From contig JAGBWT010000123.1 of the NCBI GenBank assembly GCA_017629615.1, positions 1 through 10,500 on the forward strand: a DNA stretch of 10,500 nt, written 5' to 3'. The translations under genes were made by a program, and so were the position numbers. Origin of the DNA: Alistipes sp. (lineage in GTDB: Bacteria; Bacteroidota; Bacteroidia; Bacteroidales; Rikenellaceae). This document shows, one piece after another, positions 1 through 8,720 of this stretch (the first letter of the stretch is position 1; every line of letters starts with the position of its first letter). The notes below the pieces were generated by a model, which worked only from the letters and a program-made list of their open reading frames with translations, was not told where the DNA came from and searched no databases.

Positions 1-1
1 A

Positions 2-106
2 AACGTAAAGTGCGATATTTATGCCCTTCCCGACACTCTTGCGCAGGTGTTTGTGGGCGGATTTGTCGAAATTTGTGTAAATTTGCCCCGACCAAAAAGC
101 GAGTGA
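2..106 (+). CDS. C-terminal end of an unidentified protein (partial)
   Basis: An open frame enters from the left edge with codons starting at base 2 and ends at TGA 104-106. The 34 readable residues include DIYALPDTLAQVFVGG and finish in NLPRPKSE. Their mix of hydrophobic, acidic and proline residues looks like genuine protein and the codon use resembles the downstream genes. A second frame is also open here (bases 1-111) but encodes an implausible Cys/Arg-rich peptide. The stop is followed by one base and then the ATG of the MATE gene, an arrangement typical of a translationally coupled operon. The family cannot be recognised from so short a tail. Confidence 0.55.
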   Translation, partial: NVKCDIYALPDTLAQVFVGGFVEICVNLPRPKSE

Positions 107-107
107 G

Positions 108-1421
108 ATGAATAAAGAGATTTTCCGCATAGCCGTTCCAAATATTATTTCGAGCATTACCGTTCCGTTGATGGGTATATTCTCGACCGCTATTGCAGGT
201 CATTGGGGCGACCCGCGCCAAACTATTGGCGCATTGGCTGTCGGTGTCTCGATATTCAACTTTATATATTGGAACTGCGCATTTGTGCGTATGGGTACAA
301 GCGGTTTTACCGCCCAAGCCTATGGCGCCGGCAACTTTGTTGAGACGACTGCGATGTTGGCTCGTGCGGTTGTGGTATCGCTCTTTTTAGGCCTCGCTAT
401 ATTATTGCTGCAATATCCGCTTGGCGAGTTGTCGTTGTGGATTATGAATGGCAATTCGATGGTTTCCGACTATTTCTACGCCCGAATTTGGGCCGTTCCT
501 GCGGGTATAATGCTCTTTGGCCTTAATGGTTGGTTTACGGGTATGCAGAACGCTGTTATCCCGATGACGACCTCGATTGCTGTCAATGTGGTTCACGTCG
601 CTTGCAGTCTGTGGTTTGTCTTTGGTTGCGATATGGGTATTGTCGGTATCGCCTATGCTGCTGTTGTAGCGCAGTGGTGCGGTATGTTGCTCTCGGTTGT
701 GTTGCTGATTATCTTCTTCCGCCATACATTGCGCCATATCGACATACGCGCGGCCTTCGATTTGAAGCCGATGAAGGAGTTCTTCCGCGTCAATGCCGAT
801 ATTATAATCCGCACCTTCTGTATCTGTATGGTTTATACCTTCTTTACCGCTGCTTCGGCCCGAATGGAGGACGATACGGTGCTGGCGGTCAATACTATGC
901 TGATGCAGCTCTTTACGCTCTTCTCCTATATGAACGACGGCTTTGCCTATGCGGCCGAAGCTTTGACGGGTCGATTTGTGGGCGCACGCGATGTCGTGAG
1001 TCTGCGCCGATGTTTGCGCCGATGTGTCGTGTGGGCTATGGCTACGGCCCTCTTCTGCGTGGCAATTTATGTGGGGTGGTGGCGCGATATATTGGCCCTC
1101 TTTACGCGCGATGGAGCCAACGATGCGGCGCAGATGATTGATGTTGCCTCGCGCTACGTCGGTTGGGTTATTGCGATTCCATTGGCGGCGGCTATGCCGT
1201 TTCTGATGGACGGAGTGATGGTCGGTGCAACTCTTACGCGCATATTACGCAACTCAATGTTGCTTTCGACTGCGGCCTATTTTGCTATCTATTATGCGCT
1301 TCACCCACTTATCGGCAACGATGCTCTGTGGCTTGCCTTTACGCTCTATATGGCTCTGCGCGGTGTGGCCCAATACTTTATGTCCGACCGTCTGCGTGCA
1401 GTATATCGTAAAGCCGAATAA
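108..1421 (+). CDS. MATE family efflux transporter, DinF-like
   Basis: This 437-residue inner-membrane protein has the length and about twelve hydrophobic segments expected of a MATE drug/cation antiporter. MATE pumps export cationic or aromatic compounds in exchange for Na+ or H+. Visible family features are an N-terminal IAVPNIISSITVPL segment (about residues 8-21), RMGTSGFTAQAYGA (61-74), GWFTGMQNA (141-149) and, in the second half, DGFAYAAEALTGRFVGA (277-293). The last two point to the DinF subgroup rather than NorM. The substrate cannot be told from sequence. The ATG at 108 follows the preceding gene's stop by one base, so translation is probably coupled and the promoter probably lies outside the window. 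There is no clear Shine-Dalgarno site, as is usual in Bacteroidetes. The gene converges on the C11 protease gene across a 55-base gap. Confidence 0.92.
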   Translation: MNKEIFRIAVPNIISSITVPLMGIFSTAIAGHWGDPRQTIGALAVGVSIFNFIYWNCAFVRMGTSGFTAQAYGAGNFVETTAMLARAVVVSLFLGLAILLLQYPLGELSLWIMNGNSMVSDYFYARIWAVPAGIMLFGLNGWFTGMQNAVIPMTTSIAVNVVHVACSLWFVFGCDMGIVGIAYAAVVAQWCGMLLSVVLLIIFFRHTLRHIDIRAAFDLKPMKEFFRVNADIIIRTFCICMVYTFFTAASARMEDDTVLAVNTMLMQLFTLFSYMNDGFAYAAEALTGRFVGARDVVSLRRCLRRCVVWAMATALFCVAIYVGWWRDILALFTRDGANDAAQMIDVASRYVGWVIAIPLAAAMPFLMDGVMVGATLTRILRNSMLLSTAAYFAIYYALHPLIGNDALWLAFTLYMALRGVAQYFMSDRLRAVYRKAE

Positions 1422-1453
1422 AAACGGCAAACGAATTTGCGTCGTCTGCCGTT
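1419..1453 (-). terminator. Probable intrinsic terminator for the minus-strand protease operon
   Basis: AACGGCA (1423-1429) pairs with TGCCGTT (1447-1453). After one A/C mismatch, ACGA (1431-1434) pairs with TCGT (1442-1445), leaving a 7-base loop. Read on the minus strand, the hairpin is followed by a T-rich run formed by the complement of 1419-1424. It begins 24 bases past the protease stop codon. On the + strand there is no good T tail, so it serves the minus strand better. It overlaps the MATE stop codon. Confidence 0.5.
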
Positions 1454-1476
1454 GTGCTTTCGGGGTGTTGCTGCGC

Positions 1477-3525
1477 CTAATGCGTTGCCTGATACCAGGC
1501 CGTTGCCTTCCACTCTTCGATATAGGCCGAGGCCGAATCGAGTGTGATAGGTGCGCTGGTCGAGACGCCCGAATAGTGTTGAATAGGGGTTGTCGAGCCA
1601 CTATAAGTCGAATAGAACGAATCGGTATGGTAGCGCGATAATATAGTGCGGTTGAGTTGCTCGACAAACGCTTCGCGAGCCGCAGTGTCGGTACAACTAT
1701 TCAGCACAAAGTCCTCGAAATCGTAGAAGATATGGGTCGGATTGTTCGACGAACTGATGCCGTCGTAGTGCTGTAATGTGGTGTGGTCAATCGACTCGTC
1801 GAGCGATTGATTGGTACGCTTGGTAACCTCGGCGAGAGTCTCCAATTCGCTACATACGGTCACAGCCGAACAAGCCGAAGCGAAGATGCTGTTACCCGTT
1901 GCTTTGTACGATTCGACAAAGGCTTTGGCCGCAGCGTCGAGTGTCGAGCGGGTATCGACGTTGGTTATCAGTTGCGGAATAATCAAATCGTAAGGCATGC
2001 CCTTGGCCATAACCTCGACAGGCGAGGCGAGAATGTAGTTTGTCGCGTTACGCAAATCGTAGAGCGATTCGATGTTCGACATATAACAAACGTCGAAGAT
2101 TATATATTCGGGCTTTATACCACTTGCCACAATAGCCTCGGCCACCTCCTCGGTGTCGAGCTGTGTAACCTCGCGGTCGCCAATGTGTCGCACGAGGGCT
2201 GCACCAGGGACTGGCGCCCAGAGACGTTGGTATCGCTCGGCTTCGAGGGTCGAGGCTGCGATATGCTTCGGAATCCAACCCTTGCCGTGAGAGCCTACAA
2301 TCAAGCCGTATTCTTGTGCAGGAGCGTAGTCGGCCATCGTCTTGATTATGTCGGTGAACATTTCGGTTGTGTAGGTTGTCGGCAGGGTAGTGTCGGCAAA
2401 TTGGTGTTTGACGATGCTTTGCGACTTTTCGTCGTAGAGCAGTTCGTAGAAACCGCCCGAGTAGGTGCCGTCTTGGATAAAATAGACAATGCGCGAATTG
2501 CCGAGTAGCTCACGGTTGAGCGACTTTACGGTAGCGTCGATATTCTGCTCAAAATAGGATTTCAGGGCTGTGCCGAGGAGGTAGAACATCACGCATCGTG
2601 GCGCTTTGGCGGGTCGTTGCCACACCTCGACCGAAGTCTTGCAGTCGGAGTCGTCAAGCAGCGATATTACAACCTCGCCCAGCAGTTCTCTCTGCTCCGA
2701 GGTGCTGTCGGCAGTTGCTGTAACGACAATATTGCCATCTTTGTCGAACGATGTGGTGAAACTGTCGGACGTGGTCGAAATATTGATATTGAAAGGCGAT
2801 GTGACGCTGATAATTTCACTTTCGCCCTTGTTGCCACCGAGCAAAATGCTTTCGCAGTTGGTCTGTATGGCGGCACGCTGCCATACCTCTATTGTGCTAT
2901 TCTTTTGAGGTCCGTCGAGGACAAATTCGATAGAGCCAATCTTTCTCTCCGATATAGAGGTGTTGGCTTGCAGGGCCTTGACGCTAACCTCGTGGTGCAT
3001 TTGCGATACGGCTGTTAGCGTGGACTCGATTTCGCCGCTCGATTTGAGTTCGATGTCGCCGATGTAGTTGAGTGCGCATTTGAAGCCGAGTGTGTTTTGC
3101 GCACCCTCGTTGGCATTGATATAGATGCGTTGAGGTCGGCCCTCATCGAACTTTATGACCGACTCCTGCCACGCCTCGACGCCAACATATCGTGTATGCT
3201 CGACCGTAAAGACAATGTTGCCCAACTTGACCTTGTCGAGCGAGTTGTTGCATTGGTCGGCAATGGCCATAATCGCCATATTAACGCCTGCCTTACCACT
3301 CGACGGAGAGAAAGTCACTCCATTGACCTTCGATATGGCCCACGGATATTTCGACGAGATGTAGAATGAGGTAGAACCGCCCGCATCGCCAGGGAGTGTC
3401 AGCGCGTTTTTCTCAATGCCGCTGACAATCGTAAATGACCCTTTTGGTAGATGTTCGGCCTTTTCACAACCAGCTCCGATGCAGAGTGTGGCTATGATTG
3501 TGATGTATGTAACAAGTCTCTTCAT
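1477..3525 (-). CDS. BACON-domain clostripain (C11) cysteine protease lipoprotein
   Basis: The product is a 682-residue exported lipoprotein. A basic start (MKRLVTY) and hydrophobic stretch lead to IGAGC with Cys20 as the lipidation site, followed by acidic residues (CEKAE) that may favour surface display. Three modules of about 90 residues follow, at roughly 29-120, 123-218 and 219-304, ending in VEAWQ, IEVWQRA and VEVWQRP. The first, with PWAISKVNGVTFSPSSGKAG, looks like a BACON domain and the others are divergent copies. The C11 peptidase domain covers about 310-682, with catalytic His413 in GSHGKGW and Cys480 in FDVCYMSNIE. Clostripain relatives cleave after Arg or Lys, and the Asp two residues before the Cys fits that family. 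The open frame extends two codons upstream to a TTG, but ATG 3525 is preferred: it starts 6 bases after the DUF4919 stop. It is the last gene of the ligA-dapA run. Targets are unknown. Confidence 0.9.
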   Translation of the reverse strand: MKRLVTYITIIATLCIGAGCEKAEHLPKGSFTIVSGIEKNALTLPGDAGGSTSFYISSKYPWAISKVNGVTFSPSSGKAGVNMAIMAIADQCNNSLDKVKLGNIVFTVEHTRYVGVEAWQESVIKFDEGRPQRIYINANEGAQNTLGFKCALNYIGDIELKSSGEIESTLTAVSQMHHEVSVKALQANTSISERKIGSIEFVLDGPQKNSTIEVWQRAAIQTNCESILLGGNKGESEIISVTSPFNINISTTSDSFTTSFDKDGNIVVTATADSTSEQRELLGEVVISLLDDSDCKTSVEVWQRPAKAPRCVMFYLLGTALKSYFEQNIDATVKSLNRELLGNSRIVYFIQDGTYSGGFYELLYDEKSQSIVKHQFADTTLPTTYTTEMFTDIIKTMADYAPAQEYGLIVGSHGKGWIPKHIAASTLEAERYQRLWAPVPGAALVRHIGDREVTQLDTEEVAEAIVASGIKPEYIIFDVCYMSNIESLYDLRNATNYILASPVEVMAKGMPYDLIIPQLITNVDTRSTLDAAAKAFVESYKATGNSIFASACSAVTVCSELETLAEVTKRTNQSLDESIDHTTLQHYDGISSSNNPTHIFYDFEDFVLNSCTDTAAREAFVEQLNRTILSRYHTDSFYSTYSGSTTPIQHYSGVSTSAPITLDSASAYIEEWKATAWYQATH

Positions 3526-3531
3526 AGTCAA

Positions 3532-4263
3532 TTATTTGTATTCGCGAGGCTTCATATTGTTAATTTGCCAGGTGCGCTCGCGCTTGAATGTATAGCCTTC
3601 GGGTTTGTTCCAATATATGCGACTGTAATCAAAATAGTAGCCCTTGACCTTGTTGTGAGGTCGCTCGAATGGTACAAATTCGACCGTGCGGCTGATGATG
3701 CGGCCATCGCGATAATTCCAATCCTTTGATGCAATGTAATCGAGTGCGTGCGAGAACATTATGATATGCATCGGACTCTTCTCTTTAAGTCCGTCACCCG
3801 ACGAAGCGATACACTGCAAAATACCGTTAAGGTGGCGGAAAAATGCCTCTTCGCGCTTTTTGTCGCCCGAGGTGCCATAGGCATAGGCCATAATGTTGAG
3901 CAGCTTTGGCGAGAAGGGGTCTTGCTCCATTGCGGCACTGCACGCAGCTATAAGCTCGTCGATATCGGCAACCGAAGGGGTATCAATCGACAGACGGGCC
4001 ATAATATTCTGTACGCGATTCATCGCCGCGTTGGTTTCGAGCGGTTTGTAGCCTTGCTGATAGGCATAGCCGTAGTAGAGGTGGTGATACTCTTCGGGGG
4101 TCATTGTGTCGCCCTCCTGGTAGCGCATCATCAGATTGGGATAGTAGTATGGCGAGGCGTTGTTGTTGATAGCCTCGAATATCAAATCGTTGTCGGGCGT
4201 CTGCGCTGTGGCCGAAATTACGGACAATAGAGCGCAGAGAGTTGTTATAATTCGGAACTTCAT
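3532..4263 (-). CDS. DUF4919 family exported protein
   Basis: A 243-residue protein with a classical signal peptide (MKFRIITTLCALLSV, probable cleavage after SATA before QTPDND), so it is likely periplasmic or secreted. The mature part matches my recollection of DUF4919, a Bacteroidetes family: YYYPNLMMRYQEGDTMTPEEY near residues 39-59 and a C-terminal VKGYYFDYSRIYWNKPEGYTF-type block near 207-227. The middle (about 95-180) is helical and TPR-like, with AACSAAMEQDPFSPKLLNIMAYAYG. No catalytic residues are evident and the function is unknown. It lies 24 bases after dapA and 6 bases before the C11 protease, so it is probably co-transcribed with both. The shared export with the protease hints at a joint envelope role, which is inference only. 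Confidence 0.88.
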   Translation of the reverse strand: MKFRIITTLCALLSVISATAQTPDNDLIFEAINNNASPYYYPNLMMRYQEGDTMTPEEYHHLYYGYAYQQGYKPLETNAAMNRVQNIMARLSIDTPSVADIDELIAACSAAMEQDPFSPKLLNIMAYAYGTSGDKKREEAFFRHLNGILQCIASSGDGLKEKSPMHIIMFSHALDYIASKDWNYRDGRIISRTVEFVPFERPHNKVKGYYFDYSRIYWNKPEGYTFKRERTWQINNMKPREYK

Positions 4264-4287
4264 AAATCGAAAATTTCAACTATAACG

Positions 4288-5187
4288 TTAGATGGTCGAT
4301 TTTTCGTATTCTTCAATCAATTTTATCTGCTTGGCGTTGAGCGATTGACTCGCCTCGGCAAGCGGAAGGCGTACGGTGTTGCCACAAATGCCCTTGATTG
4401 CCAAAGCGTTCTTGACGCCAACAGGATTTCCCTCCTCGAAAAGCGAATCGATTATAGGCAATAGTTTGTTCATCAACTCGTCGGCCTCGTCAAATCTACC
4501 CTCGGTAGCAGCATTGGCCACAGCCTTTATTTGCGAAGGGTAGAGGTGGCCGAGTACCGACAATACGCCGACACCGCCACAACGTATGGCCTCGACCGTC
4601 AAACCGTCGTCGCCACTGATAAGCATAAAGCCTTTGGGTGCATTGGTGCATATTTGGCGCATCTGCTCAATGTTGCCCGAGGCCTCTTTGATGCCGATAA
4701 TATTGTCGTGTGCGGTAGCGAGTCGTACGACCGTTTCGGGATTCATATTAACGCCCGTACGCCCTGGGATATTGTAGAGGACAATCGGCAGTGGCGAGGC
4801 TTCGGCAATAGCCGAAAAATGGCGGAACAGACCCTCCTGATTTGGTTTGTTGTAGTATGGATTGACGCTCAAAATTGCGCTGTAACCACTCGTGTCTATC
4901 GTGCGAAGCTGCTCGATAACGTCGCGTGTGCAGTTGCCTCCTACGCCCAGCATCAAAGCGACTCTGCCACGTGTGCGCTCTTTGATAAATCGAGCAACGG
5001 CAATGCGTTCGGAGGGTTGTAAGGTCGGAGTCTCGGAGGTTGTTCCGAGGGCCAACAGATAATCTACACCACCGTCGATAACGCGGTCGATAACGCGGGC
5101 AAGTGCTGCAAAATCTACGCTTCCGTTGGGAAGCATCGGCGTTATTAGGGCAACGCCTACACCTGCAAATATACTCTTATCCTTCAT
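4288..5187 (-). CDS. dapA: 4-hydroxy-tetrahydrodipicolinate synthase
   Basis: The 299-residue cytoplasmic enzyme condenses pyruvate with aspartate-4-semialdehyde, the first committed step to diaminopimelate (cell wall) and lysine. It is a full-length TIM-barrel aldolase of the DapA/NAL family. The Schiff-base lysine is Lys167 in IIGIKEASGN. The catalytic triad is represented by Thr50 (LGTTSETPT, 47-55), Tyr112 (NPYYNKP) and Tyr138 (VLYNIPGRTG), and Arg143 would bind the semialdehyde carboxylate. The GTTSE and PGRTG signatures favour DapA over N-acetylneuraminate lyase. The ATG at 5187 lies 14 bases beyond the ligA stop, without an obvious ribosome binding site or separate promoter, so it probably depends on the ligA transcript. 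No lysine riboswitch is visible. Confidence 0.96.
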   Translation of the reverse strand: MKDKSIFAGVGVALITPMLPNGSVDFAALARVIDRVIDGGVDYLLALGTTSETPTLQPSERIAVARFIKERTRGRVALMLGVGGNCTRDVIEQLRTIDTSGYSAILSVNPYYNKPNQEGLFRHFSAIAEASPLPIVLYNIPGRTGVNMNPETVVRLATAHDNIIGIKEASGNIEQMRQICTNAPKGFMLISGDDGLTVEAIRCGGVGVLSVLGHLYPSQIKAVANAATEGRFDEADELMNKLLPIIDSLFEEGNPVGVKNALAIKGICGNTVRLPLAEASQSLNAKQIKLIEEYEKSTI

Positions 5188-5201
5188 TGTCTTATGGTGT
5201 G

Positions 5202-7379
<2,178 letters not shown>

Positions 7380-7384
7380 TCAGA

Positions 7385-7417
7385 ATTGGTTACATTACCA
7401 TTTTTTGTGTATAATTG
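7385..7417 (+). promoter_or_regulatory. Probable promoter of the acidic-protein/fabI pair
   Basis: ATTG (7385-7388), 21 bases, then TATAATTG (7410-7417) fit the Bacteroidetes pattern TTTG-N19-21-TAnnTTTG with one mismatch in each element. The site points away from ligA and would give a short leader before ATG 7439. The TTG at 7415, the longest possible start for the acidic protein, falls within the -7 element and is therefore unlikely to be used. Confidence 0.5.
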
Positions 7418-7438
7418 CGGAAAATTTTGAAGACTTTT

Positions 7439-7777
7439 ATGAACACACCAAACACCAAGAAGAGATTAGTAGTTAGTTATAATAACCTCCCAGTTGAGGT
7501 TCAAGAGCAAGTTAAAGCGTTGTATCCGGCAGGTTTTTCGGACGTGATGATTCGTGTCGAGAAGCCAAGCGGTGACTTCTTCTATGCAGTTCCATTCGAG
7601 ACAGAGGAGGTTAGTTATCTTGTCAAAATCGACGTAAAGATTGACGATGTGTCGGAGGAGGACGATAAGGAGTACTACGACGATGAAATCAAGGGTGCCG
7701 ACGAGATTCAGGACGACGGTTCCGACGACGATTTGGGCGGTGGCGTTGCTTCCGATTATGACAACGATGCGTTTTAG
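7439..7777 (+). CDS. Small acidic protein of unknown function
   Basis: A 112-residue cytoplasmic protein with no signal peptide or membrane segment. The first half (about 8-70) looks folded: a Lys/Arg-containing start, VVSYNNLPVEVQEQV, KALYPAGFSDVMIRVEKPSG, then strand-like YLVKIDVKIDD. From about residue 72 it becomes a strongly acidic, low-complexity tail (SEEDDKEYYDDE, then DDGSDDDLGGG) ending in DYDNDAF. I recall similar short proteins in other Bacteroidetes but cannot name the family, and no enzymatic motif is evident. The acidic tail could mimic nucleic acid or bind a basic partner, which is speculation. ATG 7439 is chosen over TTG 7415 because the latter lies in the promoter. It precedes fabI by 44 bases on the same strand, so the two are probably co-transcribed. 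Confidence 0.82.
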   Translation: MNTPNTKKRLVVSYNNLPVEVQEQVKALYPAGFSDVMIRVEKPSGDFFYAVPFETEEVSYLVKIDVKIDDVSEEDDKEYYDDEIKGADEIQDDGSDDDLGGGVASDYDNDAF

Positions 7778-7821
7778 TCGCAGAGTGGCATAGCGTTAGG
7801 AAATATACGATTTCTGTGTGT

Positions 7822-8649
7822 ATGGGCTATAATCTGTTAAAAGGCAAGAAGGGTATAATATTCGGCGCGCTCAATGAGCAGTCGATTGCTTGGCGTGTTG
7901 CCGAGCGAGTTGTTGAGGAGGGTGCCGAGATTATTTTGACCAATACGGCTGTGTCGTTGCGTTTGGGCGAAATTTCTCGTTTGGCCGAAAAATGTAATGC
8001 GCCCGTTATCGCGGCCGATGCTACGAATGTTGAGGAACTCGACTCGCTTATCAGTCAGTCGCTTGAACACTTTGGCGGTAAAATCGACTTCGTGCTTCAC
8101 TCTATTGGTATGTCGCCTAATGTGCGTAAAAATATTGGCTACGAGGAGCTTAATTATGCCTTTTTGGATAAGACTCTCGATATATCGGCAGTGTCGTTCC
8201 ACAAATTGTTGCAAACGCTCTATCGCCACGATGCGGTAAACGAGTGGGGTTCGATTGTTGCGCTGACCTATATGGCTGCACAGCGAACATTTGTGGGCTA
8301 TAACGATATGGCCGATGCAAAGGCTTTGTTGGAGTCTATCGCTCGTAGTTTTGGCGCGATATATGGTCGCGAGCGCAAAGTCCGCATCAATACTGTATCG
8401 CAGTCGCCAACGCTTACAACCGCAGGCCGAGGAGTGGCCGGTATGGGTGGTATGCTCGATTTTGCCGAGGCGATGTCGCCACTCGGTAATGCCGATGCTG
8501 ACGATTGCGCCAACTATGTGGTAACACTCTTCTCGGACCTTACACGAAAGGTGACGATGCAGAATCTCTACCACGATGGCGGATTTTCGAATATGGGGTT
8601 GAGCGAGGCTGTCTACAACACCTATCAACTCGGCAAGGAGCGCGAGTAG
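7822..8649 (+). CDS. fabI: Enoyl-[acyl-carrier-protein] reductase (NADH), FabI type
   Basis: FabI reduces trans-2-enoyl-ACP in the last step of each fatty-acid elongation cycle, in the cytoplasm. The 275-residue protein is a short-chain dehydrogenase-like fold of the usual length. The dinucleotide site is IIFGALNEQSIAW (12-24). HSIGM lies at 93-97. The active site has Tyr150 (ALTYMAAQR) and the FabI pair Tyr160 and Lys167 (YNDMADAK, spacing Y-x6-K). The motif after the catalytic helix reads NTVSQSPT where E. coli FabI has NAISAGPI; I recall this form from Bacteroidetes homologues. GTG at 7816 is a possible start two codons earlier, but ATG 7822 gives the usual MGYNLLKGKKG beginning. No close Shine-Dalgarno is seen. 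It is followed by a strong terminator. Confidence 0.94.
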   Translation: MGYNLLKGKKGIIFGALNEQSIAWRVAERVVEEGAEIILTNTAVSLRLGEISRLAEKCNAPVIAADATNVEELDSLISQSLEHFGGKIDFVLHSIGMSPNVRKNIGYEELNYAFLDKTLDISAVSFHKLLQTLYRHDAVNEWGSIVALTYMAAQRTFVGYNDMADAKALLESIARSFGAIYGRERKVRINTVSQSPTLTTAGRGVAGMGGMLDFAEAMSPLGNADADDCANYVVTLFSDLTRKVTMQNLYHDGGFSNMGLSEAVYNTYQLGKERE

Positions 8650-8665
8650 GGTGAATTGAAATAAC

Positions 8666-8703
8666 AAATCGGGCAGATTAAACCAATCTGCCCGATTTTT
8701 TTT
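8666..8703 (+). terminator. Intrinsic terminator after fabI
   Basis: AAATCGGGCAGATT (8666-8679) pairs perfectly over 14 bases with AATCTGCCCGATTT (8685-8698) around a 5-base loop. A run of eight T residues spans 8696-8703, partly within the stem. It lies between the convergent fabI and permease genes. The minus-strand side lacks a long T run, so it should act mainly on fabI transcription and only weakly, if at all, on the permease. Confidence 0.92.
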
Positions 8704-8720
8704 GTCTCTAATCCAAGACT

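Noticed and set aside
50..85. TTTG (50-53) and TAAATTTG (78-85) as a Bacteroidetes promoter for the MATE gene
   Set aside because: The second element is a perfect TAnnTTTG match, but the 24-base spacer is too long for the usual 19-21, and the site lies inside what looks like the coding end of the preceding gene. A weak internal promoter is not excluded.
530..1141. A 203-codon + strand frame inside the MATE gene
   Set aside because: It is extremely rich in Tyr, Cys and Arg, and the MATE frame around it is continuous and full of family motifs.
1783..2508. A 241-codon + strand open frame antisense to the C11 protease gene
   Set aside because: It lies wholly inside the protease gene and has an Arg/Cys/His/Val-rich composition with no recognisable motif. 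The sense frame has signal peptide, modules and catalytic residues.
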